Shown in pieces: positions 51,211 to 59,833 of a stretch of 64,000 nucleotides of DNA. The stretch lies in assembly GCA_002454045.1 (NCBI GenBank), contig DKID01000026.1, positions 6,033 to 70,032 of the forward strand. Direction: 5' to 3'. A model generated the notes under the pieces. It did no database searches, was not told the DNA's origin, and saw nothing but the letters and a program-made list of their open reading frames with translations. Every line of letters starts with the position of its first letter. Within the stretch, counting starts at the first letter, position 1. This DNA is from Nitrospina sp. UBA6727 (lineage in GTDB: Bacteria; Nitrospinota; Nitrospinia; Nitrospinales; VA-1). Both the position numbers and the translations under genes were made by a program.

Positions 51211-52119
51211 ATGGCTGAAGAAGACGTCAAAGATATCGGCAGTCTTATTGACCAAGGGATGAACGATGAAAACAACGAACTGGATTTGCGGGAGAAGGAA
51301 TTGGACGATGAAGACCTGATAGCAGTTTTAGAATCCGACAAGGTCAAGGGAGTCACCGCGCTGTTTCTGGAGTTTAACGACATCGGGGATGCGGGACTCA
51401 AGGCTCTGGCGGCGAGCGATAAGACGAAGTTTTTAACAGCATTGAACTTGTTCAAAAACAAAGTGACGGATGCAGGACTCGAGGCTCTGGTCAATTCTAA
51501 AAACATGATTAATCTTTCCGAGTTGATATTGAGCGATAACGAAATCAGCCATGAAGGCGCCAAGATGGTGGCGACGTCCAATATTTTAGGCGGCTTGGTA
51601 TCCCTGTGGCTGGGGGACAAAATCGGCGACGACGGCGTGAAGGCGCTGGCGAATTCTGAAACTCTCACGCGGCTTACACAACTTTCTTTATACAGAAATA
51701 ATATCAGCAACGAAGGCGCGGCGGCGATTGCCCAATCCAAAAACTTAAGCAAGTTGACGGAGCTAAACTTAAACTGGAATTACATCGAAGGCGAAGGGAT
51801 GGAGGCGTTGGCCGCATCGAAAAATTTGCGCAACCTGACGCAACTCACGCTGACTTTTAATCCGTTGGGACTTCGCGGCGCGGAAGCCATCGCCGGCTCT
51901 GAAAATTTCAGCAACCTCACCTTGATCGATTTGTATGAAACAGATTTAGGGAATATGGGCGCCAGAGCCTTGGCCGAATCGACGAACCTTCCTAACTTAG
52001 AAACACTAGTTTTAATTCATAATGACGTCGGTGCCGGAGTGCAGGCTTTGTTCAAGGACAACAAAAATTTTCCCAAACTGAAGGATGTTTATTTTTTCAC
52101 GGCCAAGGCCGAAGTTTGA
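51211..52119 (+). CDS. Cytoplasmic leucine-rich-repeat protein
   Basis: 302 residues from the ATG at 51211, nine bases after GGAG; a GTG at 51205 is possible. After a charged 45-residue lead come about nine ribonuclease-inhibitor-like repeats of 27 residues with the pattern L-x2-L-x-L-x-x-N-x-I-x-x-x-G-A-x-A-L-A-x-S, for example LTQLSLYRNNISNEGAAAIA and LTELNLNWNYIEGEGMEALA. No signal peptide. Probably a protein-binding scaffold; partner unknown. Paralogous to the secreted LRR protein at 61.3 kb. A strong terminator follows. Confidence 0.85.
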   Translation: MAEEDVKDIGSLIDQGMNDENNELDLREKELDDEDLIAVLESDKVKGVTALFLEFNDIGDAGLKALAASDKTKFLTALNLFKNKVTDAGLEALVNSKNMINLSELILSDNEISHEGAKMVATSNILGGLVSLWLGDKIGDDGVKALANSETLTRLTQLSLYRNNISNEGAAAIAQSKNLSKLTELNLNWNYIEGEGMEALAASKNLRNLTQLTLTFNPLGLRGAEAIAGSENFSNLTLIDLYETDLGNMGARALAESTNLPNLETLVLIHNDVGAGVQALFKDNKNFPKLKDVYFFTAKAEV

Positions 52120-52142
52120 TTTGGCGAAGACTTGACGAATCA

Positions 52143-52180
52143 GGGTTCCCGGTTTCACGCCGGGAGCCCTTTCTTTTTTT
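52143..52180 (+). terminator. Intrinsic terminator of the LRR gene
   Basis: Ten-base-pair stem GGGTTCCCGG / CCGGGAGCCC (one G-T pair), 7-base loop TTTCACG, then TTTCTTTTTTT. It starts 24 bases after the LRR stop and separates it from the propeller genes. Confidence 0.88.
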
Positions 52181-52184
52181 GCGG

Positions 52185-52300
52185 AATTTTTACGGCGACG
52201 GTGACAGCGACGGTGATATAACAGCGATGGTGACAGGGGGGCGCGGGGGGTGATGACGACGGTGGCGGCGAAATTTTTACGGCGACGGTTGAAAAAAGTC
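52185..52300. repeat. GACGGCGACGG-type degenerate repeat island
   Basis: Two exact 18-base copies of AATTTTTACGGCGACGGT (52185-52202 and 52272-52289), 87 bases apart, bracket GGTGACAGCGACGGTGAT-like steps and a run of G. No gene fits. It lies between a terminator and the propeller gene promoter region. Confidence 0.6.
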
Positions 52301-52336
52301 GGCGGATATATTTTCTCAAACGGGTAAAATCATAAT

Positions 52337-53173
52337 ATGTTTACAGGCGAAAAACCAGACCTGCTCGACATCATGCCTTTCCGTGACGACAGCATTTATG
52401 TGGTAGGAAAGGACGGCGTTCCCCAGCACTGGGATGGCGACGAATGGTTGCCCGTCAGAACCGAGAACACCAATCCGCTGATGGGTATTTGGGGACCGCA
52501 CGAAAAATATATTTACGCCGTCGGCATTGGCGGCGTCGTCCTTTTTTACAACGGCACGGAATGGAAGCAGGTGGAAACGGGCAGTTACGATTCTCTCAAC
52601 TCCGTGTATGGCTTCGACGAAAGCAACATTTTTCTTTACGGCGTCGGCGGGCGGATGCTCTACTGGAATGGCGACAAATGGGACTACCGCGAACCCAACA
52701 CCATTCACGATTTGTTCGGCATGTGGGGCGAGGACATCGAACATATTCACACGGTGGGAGGGGAGGGGATTTATCGTTTTTATAACGGCAAAGAATTTCA
52801 GCGCCGCGAAGATTTGACCGACGAAACAGTTTCCCTGTTCGGCGTTTGGGGTACCAATAACAGCAACGTTTATATTTGTGGTTCCCGCGGTACAATTTTG
52901 CGGTACGACGGAACGGATTGGAAGCCCATGCAATCGGGGACCGAAGAGTACCTTCTGAGCATATGGGGGTCGTCCAGCGAAAATATTTTTGTGGTCGGCG
53001 ACAATGCAATCATGCTCCATTACGACGGCGAAAAATGGTCGCCCGTTCCGTTACCGAAAGAAGAATATTTGACAAAAGTCAGAGGGCTCGGTCCGAATCA
53101 AATATACGCCGTCGGCGAAAACGGGACGGTGATCAAATATGACGGCGAGGAATGGAGCGACATGTCTATATGA
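52337..53173 (+). CDS. Seven-repeat beta-propeller protein A
   Basis: 278 residues, no signal peptide or membrane span. Seven units of 36-45 residues follow L-x-x-I-W-G-x4-N-I-Y-A-V-G-x-x-G-x-I-L-x-Y-x-G-x-x-W, e.g. YLLSIWGSSSENIFVVGDNA and EKYIYAVGIGGVVLFYNGTE. The count suggests a single seven-bladed propeller. Relatives occur in myxobacteria-like genomes without assigned function. The start follows a TAAAAT hexamer by six bases and has no ribosome site, hinting at leaderless translation. A paralogue follows 46 bases downstream. Confidence 0.8.
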   Translation: MFTGEKPDLLDIMPFRDDSIYVVGKDGVPQHWDGDEWLPVRTENTNPLMGIWGPHEKYIYAVGIGGVVLFYNGTEWKQVETGSYDSLNSVYGFDESNIFLYGVGGRMLYWNGDKWDYREPNTIHDLFGMWGEDIEHIHTVGGEGIYRFYNGKEFQRREDLTDETVSLFGVWGTNNSNVYICGSRGTILRYDGTDWKPMQSGTEEYLLSIWGSSSENIFVVGDNAIMLHYDGEKWSPVPLPKEEYLTKVRGLGPNQIYAVGENGTVIKYDGEEWSDMSI

Positions 53174-53219
53174 TTGCGCAGCGTCGGTCAGAATGTAGCG
53201 ACAACTTTCGGGAGCAATT

Positions 53220-54053
53220 ATGTCTGCCCTGACCTCCAGCCATCTGCTTTCCATTTTCGGATTGAGCGCCGACGATATTTTTGTCGGCGGCGCCGAAGGT
53301 ACCTTGTTGCATTACGACGGTCGGCAATGGTCGCCGATGGAAACGGGGGGGCGTTGGACCTTCAAGAATATTTGGGGCAGCGCGCCGGATAACGTTTACG
53401 CGGTCGTGACCGACGGAAAAATTCTTCACTACGACGGCAAAGTTTGGTCGTCCGACGACGACGCGGAAAAACTTCCGCCGATGACCGGAATTTTTGGTCT
53501 CGGTGCGGACGAAATCTACGCCTGCTCCAGGCTAGGTAAAATCTTGCGCTACGACGGCAACGCGTGGAAGTTCACGCAAACGGGAACCGACACGGACATA
53601 ACCCGATTATGGGGATGCAAAGAAAGCGGGATGCTCGCCGTGGGTTACGACGGCTTAGTGCTCAAGCAGGATGGCGACCGTTGGGCGCGCATGACCTTCA
53701 ACTCTAACGCGGAGTTTTACGGCGTCTACGGATTCGGTCCCGATGATATTTATATCGTGGGTTCCGACGGCGCCATTTTCAAATTCAATGGCGTCGAGTT
53801 CACCGAAATGTCTTCCCAAACTATGGATTTTTTTCTCGACGTCTGGGGACCTTCCGCGGAAATGGTGTTCGCGGTGGGCGACGAAGGAATGATTCTTTAT
53901 CTTGATGGCGATCAATGGACTCGGATAGAATCCAACACCAAAGAATATCTCGCCGCCATCTGGGGTAGTAGCGACGAAAATATCTACGCCGTAGGAGACA
54001 ACGGCTTGATTCTGCATTGGAACGGGGAAGACTGGAAAGCCGTAGAAGGCTGA
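53220..54053 (+). CDS. Seven-repeat beta-propeller protein B
   Basis: 277 residues, paralogue of the preceding gene, again with seven repeat units, e.g. TFKNIWGSAPDNVYAVVTDG and YLAAIWGSSDENIYAVGDNG with LILHWNGEDW at the end. No signal peptide. CGGGAGC precedes the ATG, unlike its neighbour. Tandem arrangement suggests duplication and possibly a heteromeric assembly. trpE begins 59 bases downstream. Function unknown. Confidence 0.8.
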   Translation: MSALTSSHLLSIFGLSADDIFVGGAEGTLLHYDGRQWSPMETGGRWTFKNIWGSAPDNVYAVVTDGKILHYDGKVWSSDDDAEKLPPMTGIFGLGADEIYACSRLGKILRYDGNAWKFTQTGTDTDITRLWGCKESGMLAVGYDGLVLKQDGDRWARMTFNSNAEFYGVYGFGPDDIYIVGSDGAIFKFNGVEFTEMSSQTMDFFLDVWGPSAEMVFAVGDEGMILYLDGDQWTRIESNTKEYLAAIWGSSDENIYAVGDNGLILHWNGEDWKAVEG

Positions 54054-54112
54054 CGCACTCGACCCCGCCGCGGTCGGCAACTTTTCGCTCACCAACATTC
54101 GCACATCTTTTT

Positions 54113-55606
54113 ATGTTCCAACCATCGCTAGAAAATTTTAAGGAGAAAGCGCGGTCGGGAAACTTGATTCCTGTCTATAAAGAAATTCTCGCCGACCTTG
54201 ATACTCCTGTGTCTGCGTATATGAAAATCTGTGGCGGGGAATATTCTTTTTTATTAGAGAGCGTTGAAGGTGGCGAGAGGTGGGCGCGTTACTGCTTCCT
54301 AGGTTGCGACCCGTCAATCGTGGTCAGCACCAAAGGCAAACTTTTGACGATAACGGAAAACGGAAAACGCGAACAAAAAAAAATTAAATCAGGAAGCCCC
54401 CTCGCCGCGATAAAAAAAATCATGGCTCGCTACCGTCCCGTTTCATTCCCCGGAGTGCCGCGGTTTTCAGGCGGCGCCGTGGGATTTGTCAGTTATGACA
54501 TGGTGCGCTTTTTCGAGAAACTTCCCGAACAAACGACGGACGATCTCAACGTCCCGGACTTGCAGTTCGTCATCACCGACACCATGCTGGTGTTTGACAA
54601 CGTTTCGCAGACCATCAAAATTATTTCCAACGCGTTTATAGACGGCGATGATTTGTCCGCCGTGTATGAAAAAACAATACAAAAAATTTCCGCGTTGGAA
54701 GAAAAGTTGCGCTCGCCCCTTCCGAAGACGGTGGCACCGAAACGAAAAAAAGATTCCGCCGCGCCGTTGAGTTTCGACTCCAATATGGAAGAGAAAAAGT
54801 TTAAGCAGGCGGTAACCCGAATCAAAAAATATATTCAAGACGGCGACGCCATCCAGGTTGTACTTTCCCAGCGGTTAAAATTTTCCATCGACCACGACGC
54901 GTTCGATATATACAGGGCGCTGCGCACCATCAATCCATCGCCGTATATGTATTACCTAAAATTTGGCGAACTGCAGGTGGTCGGTTCGTCCCCGGAAGTT
55001 TTGGTTCGACTGGAGGACGACAAGGTTGAAGTCCGCCCCATCGCCGGAACGCGCAAGCGGGGAAAAGATGAGCAAGAAGACCGCGCACTCGAACAGGATT
55101 TATTGAGCGACGAAAAAGAACGCGCCGAGCACATCATGCTGGTGGACTTGGGGCGAAACGATCTTGGCCGCGTGGCGGAAATCAGCACCGTAGAAGTCGA
55201 TGAAGAGTTTAGCATCGAGCGATACTCCCACGTCATGCATATCGTTTCCAACGTGCGCGGAGTTTTGAAAAAAGGCTTGGATTGTTTTGATGTCATGGAA
55301 GCGGTTTTCCCCGCCGGCACTCTTTCCGGCGCTCCAAAAATAAGAGCCATGGAAATCATTGACGAACTCGAACCAACCCGCCGCGGCCTTTATGGCGGGG
55401 CGGTCGGCTACATCAGTTTCAACGGCAACATGGACACCGCCATCGCCATCAGGACTTTGCTGATCAAAGGCAACACCGCTTATCTTGGAGTGGGGGCTGG
55501 GATTGTTGCTGACTCGGATCCCGAAAATGAATTTGAAGAGACGATGAACAAAGGGAGGGCTTTACTGAAAGCAATCGCGGCGGCGAAAGAAGGATTGGTT
55601 GCATGA
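54113..55606 (+). CDS. trpE: Anthranilate synthase component I
   Basis: 497 residues from the ATG at 54113. The longer frame would overlap the propeller gene. The N-terminal tryptophan-binding region includes YSFLLESVEGGERWARYCFL. The chorismate domain has GAVGFVSYDMVRFFEKLP, IQVVLSQRLKFSID, SPEVLVRLEDDKVEVRPIAG, DLGRNDLGRV and FPAGTLSGAPKIRAMEII. It makes anthranilate with TrpG and is feedback inhibited in most bacteria. No leader peptide or attenuator is seen in the 59-base gap, and no clear ribosome site. Overlaps trpG by four bases. Confidence 0.96.
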   Translation: MFQPSLENFKEKARSGNLIPVYKEILADLDTPVSAYMKICGGEYSFLLESVEGGERWARYCFLGCDPSIVVSTKGKLLTITENGKREQKKIKSGSPLAAIKKIMARYRPVSFPGVPRFSGGAVGFVSYDMVRFFEKLPEQTTDDLNVPDLQFVITDTMLVFDNVSQTIKIISNAFIDGDDLSAVYEKTIQKISALEEKLRSPLPKTVAPKRKKDSAAPLSFDSNMEEKKFKQAVTRIKKYIQDGDAIQVVLSQRLKFSIDHDAFDIYRALRTINPSPYMYYLKFGELQVVGSSPEVLVRLEDDKVEVRPIAGTRKRGKDEQEDRALEQDLLSDEKERAEHIMLVDLGRNDLGRVAEISTVEVDEEFSIERYSHVMHIVSNVRGVLKKGLDCFDVMEAVFPAGTLSGAPKIRAMEIIDELEPTRRGLYGGAVGYISFNGNMDTAIAIRTLLIKGNTAYLGVGAGIVADSDPENEFEETMNKGRALLKAIAAAKEGLVA

Positions 55607-56175
55607 TTCTGATGATCGATAATTACGATTCGTTCACCTATAATCTGGTGCAATACATGGGCGAGTTAGGCGCGACGGTACGCGTGCATCGCAACGACAA
55701 AATAAGTCTTCAAGAAATTGAACGGTTGCATCCGGAAAAGATCGTCGTCTCGCCCGGTCCCTGCACTCCCGCCAAAGCCGGAATATCGGTGGAGGCGGTC
55801 AAACATTTTGCGGGGAAAATTCCGATTCTGGGAGTTTGCCTGGGACATCAGTCGGTCGGTGCGGCGTTTGGTGGCGAGATTATCAAGGCTGGGCGACTGA
55901 TGCACGGCAAGACCTCGATGATTCGGCACGACGGAAAAACTTTGTTCAAAAATCTTCCCGACCCGTTTGAAGCAACCCGATATCATTCGCTGGTTTTGAA
56001 CCGCAATAGTTTGCCGGATTGTTTCGAAATTTCCGCGGAGAGTGAGGACGACGAAATCATGGGAATCCGCCACAAAGAACTTGCCGTGGAAGGCGTGCAG
56101 TTTCATCCCGAATCTATTTTGACGGCTTGCGGAAAAGCGTTGCTGAAAAACTTTATCGACGGCAACCGCGCATGA
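55603..56175 (+). CDS. trpG: Anthranilate synthase component II (glutamine amidotransferase)
   Basis: 190 residues, class I amidotransferase. ILMIDNYDSFTYNLVQYMGE at the start, SPGPCTPAKAGIS, the nucleophile Cys in PILGVCLGHQSVG and the catalytic His-x-Glu in GVQFHPESIL. Supplies ammonia to TrpE and may also serve p-aminobenzoate synthesis. ATGA overlaps join it to trpE and trpD on both sides. Confidence 0.95.
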   Translation: MILMIDNYDSFTYNLVQYMGELGATVRVHRNDKISLQEIERLHPEKIVVSPGPCTPAKAGISVEAVKHFAGKIPILGVCLGHQSVGAAFGGEIIKAGRLMHGKTSMIRHDGKTLFKNLPDPFEATRYHSLVLNRNSLPDCFEISAESEDDEIMGIRHKELAVEGVQFHPESILTACGKALLKNFIDGNRA

Positions 56176-57194
56176 CTTTTCTGACGAGCCTTCATACTCT
56201 CGTCGACGGTAACGATCTGACCGAGGACGAAATGGTTTCCGCCATGACGGCGATCATGGAAGGAAAAGTGCCGGACTCGCAACTCGCCGCGTTTTTGACG
56301 GCGTTGCATACGAAGGGCGAAACCGTTGCCGAAATTGTCGGCGCGGCTCGTGTGATGCGGGCAAAATCTGAAAGACTAAACATCAAATCGACTCCGCTGT
56401 TAGACACTTGCGGGACGGGCGGCGACGGGGCAAACACCTTCAACATATCCACCGCCACCGCTTTAGTCGCGGCGGGGGCGGGAGTGAAAGTCGCCAAGCA
56501 CGGCAACCGCGCTGTGTCTAGTCGGTGCGGAAGCGCGGATGTTTTGAAATGCTTGGGCGTGAATTTGGATGCCAGTCCCGCGACCGTGAGCCGTTGCGTC
56601 GATGAAGTGGGATTAGGTTTTTTGTTTGCTCCGTCAATGCACAAAGCGATGAAGCACGCCGTTGGCGTCAGGAAGGAATTGGGCTTCCGCACAATTTTCA
56701 ATTTATTAGGACCGCTGACCAACCCGGCCAATGCCCAAACTCAGGTGCTCGGTGTTTTTGATGTTGGATGGGTTCAGCCTTTGGCGGCGGTTCTTCGCGA
56801 CTTGGGTTGCGTTCGCGCGTTGGTGGTTCACGGTTGCGACGGTTTGGATGAAATCACATTGACGGGTGAAAGCCGCGTCGCAGAATTAAAGAATGGGGAA
56901 ATAACGACCCGCGATTTTGACCCGCGCGAACTTGGCTTTAAACATTGCCGCGCGGATGATCTCAAAGGAGGAACTCCGAAAAAAAACGCCGCGATAATTC
57001 AGGAAATACTGCGCGGAGAAAAAGGACCAAAGAGAGATGTTGTGCTCTTAAATTCCGCCGCGGCGATTTATGTGGCGGGAAAATCCGACTCGCTGGATTC
57101 GGGAATCCAACAAGCCGTTGCCTCGATTGAGTCAGGAAAGGCGCGGGATAAACTGGAAGGTCTATGTAGAATCACGAATTCCGTGACAGTTTAA
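56172..57194 (+). CDS. trpD: Anthranilate phosphoribosyltransferase
   Basis: 340 residues from the ATG at 56172 in an ATGA overlap with trpG. Key motifs are DTCGTGGDGANTFNISTATA (PRPP loop), KHGNRAVSSRCGSADVLKCL and FLFAPSMHKAMKHAVGVRKE, with RTIFNLLGPLTNPA. Transfers the phosphoribosyl group to anthranilate. 17 bases before trpC. Confidence 0.96.
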   Translation: MTFLTSLHTLVDGNDLTEDEMVSAMTAIMEGKVPDSQLAAFLTALHTKGETVAEIVGAARVMRAKSERLNIKSTPLLDTCGTGGDGANTFNISTATALVAAGAGVKVAKHGNRAVSSRCGSADVLKCLGVNLDASPATVSRCVDEVGLGFLFAPSMHKAMKHAVGVRKELGFRTIFNLLGPLTNPANAQTQVLGVFDVGWVQPLAAVLRDLGCVRALVVHGCDGLDEITLTGESRVAELKNGEITTRDFDPRELGFKHCRADDLKGGTPKKNAAIIQEILRGEKGPKRDVVLLNSAAAIYVAGKSDSLDSGIQQAVASIESGKARDKLEGLCRITNSVTV

Positions 57195-57211
57195 AAACAT
57201 GGTTTTTCGAA

Positions 57212-58030
57212 ATGCCAAATATACTCGATAAGATTTTTGCGGAGAAACAAAAAGAGTTGGCGGGTACGAAACGCAATTCCCCTTTGTCGCAAATCAAACA
57301 GCGCATCAAGGATCAGGCACCCGTCCGCGATATTTTCAAAACTCTTGACGAGGGGAAATGCGCAACGAAAATTATCGCGGAAATTAAACGGCGCACGCCA
57401 TTTAAGGGGGAACTCCGCGAAAATTTTAACGCCCTTGAAATCGCCGCGGAGTATATCAATCACGGCGCGGTCACACTTTCTGTTTTAACGGAAAGCAATT
57501 ATTTCGGCGGCGATATTAAAATCCTGGAAGCAGTGAGAGCCATCGCGTCGGTCCCTTTACTCCGCAAAGATTTCATTAGCGACGAATACCAAGTTTATGA
57601 ATCCAGAGCGTACGGCGCAGACCTGTTTTTGTTAATCGCTACACGGCTAGACCAAAATCAGTTGGCCGACTTGCTTCTGTTGGGAAAGGAGTTGGGCTTG
57701 TCGGCGTTGGTGGAAACCCATGACGAATGGGATATGGAAAAAGTTTTTCATGCCAAAGCGAATTTAATCGGGATCAACAACCGTGACCTTACCAACGGGA
57801 AAACCGATTTAGACATTGCCAGACGATTGATCCCCATGGCGTTGCAGGAAGCGGGCAACACCTTGGTCTGCGAAAGCGGCATCAGCGGCAGGGAAGAAAT
57901 TGAAGAGTTTGAAAAGTTGGGGGCGCATGCGTTTTTAATCGGCGAAAGTTTGATGACCGCGAAAAGTATTCCTGAAAAATTAAAGATGCTATTAGGCAAT
58001 GATGATTCCAAATCCACAAGTCAAAGTTAA
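57212..58030 (+). CDS. trpC: Indole-3-glycerol phosphate synthase
   Basis: 272 residues, TIM barrel. KIIAEIKRRTPFKGELRENF with catalytic Lys, AVTLSVLTESNYFGGDIKIL, VPLLRKDFISDEYQVYESRA, LIGINNRDLTNGKTDLD and LVCESGISGREEIEEFEKLG are diagnostic. Stand-alone, not fused to TrpF. Its 3' end overlaps trpF by about 29 bases. Confidence 0.96.
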   Translation: MPNILDKIFAEKQKELAGTKRNSPLSQIKQRIKDQAPVRDIFKTLDEGKCATKIIAEIKRRTPFKGELRENFNALEIAAEYINHGAVTLSVLTESNYFGGDIKILEAVRAIASVPLLRKDFISDEYQVYESRAYGADLFLLIATRLDQNQLADLLLLGKELGLSALVETHDEWDMEKVFHAKANLIGINNRDLTNGKTDLDIARRLIPMALQEAGNTLVCESGISGREEIEEFEKLGAHAFLIGESLMTAKSIPEKLKMLLGNDDSKSTSQS

Positions 58031-58637
58031 AATCTGCGGCATGACGCAATTAAAGGACGCGCTGTTTGCCGCGGAGCAGGGCGCCGATGCCGTCGGTTTC
58101 ATTTTCTATAACAAGAGTCCGCGTTCGATTACCATGAAGGCGGCGCGGGAAATAATATCGAGGCTGCCGCCTTTCGTCGATACGGTCGGTGTTTTCGTCA
58201 ACGAAACGGTTGCACGGATAAACAAAGTTGCTGAACATTGCGGTTTGGATTTGGTGCAGTTGCACGGTGAAGAGTCTCCGGCGTTCTGCCGAAAAATTCA
58301 CCGCCGCGTGATCAAAACATTTCGGATTAAAGATATTCAATCCCTTAAACAATTAGAGAAATATCCCGTCAGCGGTTTTCTTTTGGATACGTTTTCCGAA
58401 AACCTGCGCGGGGGAACGGGAAAAGTTTTTGACTGGAAGTTGGTTCATCCCGCAAAAAAAGTAGGACCGATTATTCTGGCGGGAGGACTGACGCCTCGCA
58501 ATATCCGCCGCGCCATCAGGCAGGTTCGCCCTTACGGAGTTGATGCGTGCTCGGGCGTGGAAAAGTCGCCGGGCATCAAAGACCGCGAAAAGGTGCGCGC
58601 GTTTTTGGAAAATATCAGACACGGGAGCAAATCATGA
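58002..58637 (+). CDS. trpF: Phosphoribosylanthranilate isomerase
   Basis: 211 residues from the second of two adjacent ATGs (57999, 58002); the AGG at 57994 suits the second better. VKICGMTQLKDALFAAEQGA contains the catalytic Cys, GFIFYNKSPRSI, VQLHGEESPAFC and PIILAGGLTPRNI and the terminal GVDACSGVEKSPGIKD complete the family. Coupled to trpC and, by ATGA overlap, to trpB. Confidence 0.95.
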   Translation: MIPNPQVKVKICGMTQLKDALFAAEQGADAVGFIFYNKSPRSITMKAAREIISRLPPFVDTVGVFVNETVARINKVAEHCGLDLVQLHGEESPAFCRKIHRRVIKTFRIKDIQSLKQLEKYPVSGFLLDTFSENLRGGTGKVFDWKLVHPAKKVGPIILAGGLTPRNIRRAIRQVRPYGVDACSGVEKSPGIKDREKVRAFLENIRHGSKS

Positions 58638-59833
58638 AGCCGCACGAACAACCCGATTCTTGCGGACACTTTGGAAAGTTCGGCGGCAAGTATGTCATCG
58701 AAACTCTCATGCCCGCTCTGCAACAATTAGAACAAGTTTATGAAGACGCAAAAAACGATCTGCAATTTGCAAAGGATTTGAACTATTACCTGAAGCACTA
58801 TGTCGGTCGTCCCACCGCGCTTTATTTTGCCCAGCGTCTTACGGAACATCTTGGCGGCGCAAAAATTTATTTGAAGCGCGAAGATCTGACTCACACCGGC
58901 GCGCATAAAATCAACAACACGATCGGCAGCGCGCTTCTTGCGCAAAGGATGGGCAAGAAAAAAGTGATTGCCGAAACCGGAGCGGGGCAACATGGCGTGG
59001 CAACGGCGACCGCCGCTTCGTTGTTCGGACTAGAATGCGATGTGTTCATGGGCGAGGAAGATATGCGACGACAGACGCTCAATGTTTTCCGCATGCAACT
59101 TTTGGGGGCGAAGGTCATCCCGGTTACCACTGGAACGCGAACGCTTAAAGATGCCACCAGCGAAGCCATCCGAAATTGGATTACCACCGTTGAAAGTACG
59201 CATTACATTATTGGCTCGGTGGTGGGCCCGCATCCTTATCCCATGATCGTTAGAGATTTTCAAAAAGTGATTGGGGAAGAAGCCGCCGAGCAGATGATGG
59301 CAATGGAAGGCAAGCCGCCCAACACCTGCGTCGCTTGCGTAGGAGGAGGCAGCAATTCCATAGGATTGTTTTATCCATTTTTGGAGAAGGAAGAAGTTTG
59401 CTTGGTGGGAGTTGAAGCCGCCGGCTTGGGTTTGGATACCAATCAACACGGCGCGTCCCTCACCAAAGGGTCGACGGGTGTCTTGCACGGAATGATGAGT
59501 TATCTCTTGCACGACGAGGATGGGCAAGTGACCGAGGCGCATTCGATTTCGGCGGGATTAGATTATCCCGGCGTCGGTTGCGAGCACAGTTACCTCAGAG
59601 AATCCGGCCGCGCGCAATATGTCGCGGTCACCGACGAAGAGGCGATGGAAGGTTTCAAGTTGCTTTCCATTCAGGAAGGAATTATTCCCGCGCTTGAGTC
59701 GGCGCACGCCATTGCGCATATAATGAAAATCGCTCCGTCTATGAAAAAGGATGACGTCGTCCTGGTTTGTCTCTCCGGTCGCGGCGACAAAGATGTGAAC
59801 CTGGTGGCGGACAAAATGGGAGTTTCGTTGTGA
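58634..59833 (+). CDS. trpB: Tryptophan synthase beta chain
   Basis: 399 residues from the ATG at 58634 in ATGA overlap with trpF. GHFGKFGGKYVIETLMPALQ opens the protein. The PLP lysine is in REDLTHTGAHKINNTIGSAL, the phosphate loop is ACVGGGSNSIGLFYPFL, and HSISAGLDYPGVGCEHSYL follows. Condenses indole with serine. Overlaps trpA by four bases. Confidence 0.97.
   Translation: MKPHEQPDSCGHFGKFGGKYVIETLMPALQQLEQVYEDAKNDLQFAKDLNYYLKHYVGRPTALYFAQRLTEHLGGAKIYLKREDLTHTGAHKINNTIGSALLAQRMGKKKVIAETGAGQHGVATATAASLFGLECDVFMGEEDMRRQTLNVFRMQLLGAKVIPVTTGTRTLKDATSEAIRNWITTVESTHYIIGSVVGPHPYPMIVRDFQKVIGEEAAEQMMAMEGKPPNTCVACVGGGSNSIGLFYPFLEKEEVCLVGVEAAGLGLDTNQHGASLTKGSTGVLHGMMSYLLHDEDGQVTEAHSISAGLDYPGVGCEHSYLRESGRAQYVAVTDEEAMEGFKLLSIQEGIIPALESAHAIAHIMKIAPSMKKDDVVLVCLSGRGDKDVNLVADKMGVSL

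Noticed and set aside
52316..53020. A 234-codon minus-strand frame across the first propeller gene
   Set aside because: Repetitive sense codons create a long open antisense frame; no family features are seen.
54054..54112. Tryptophan attenuator or T-box ahead of trpE
   Set aside because: The gap is only 59 bases and has neither tandem Trp codons, T-box sequence nor a terminator hairpin.
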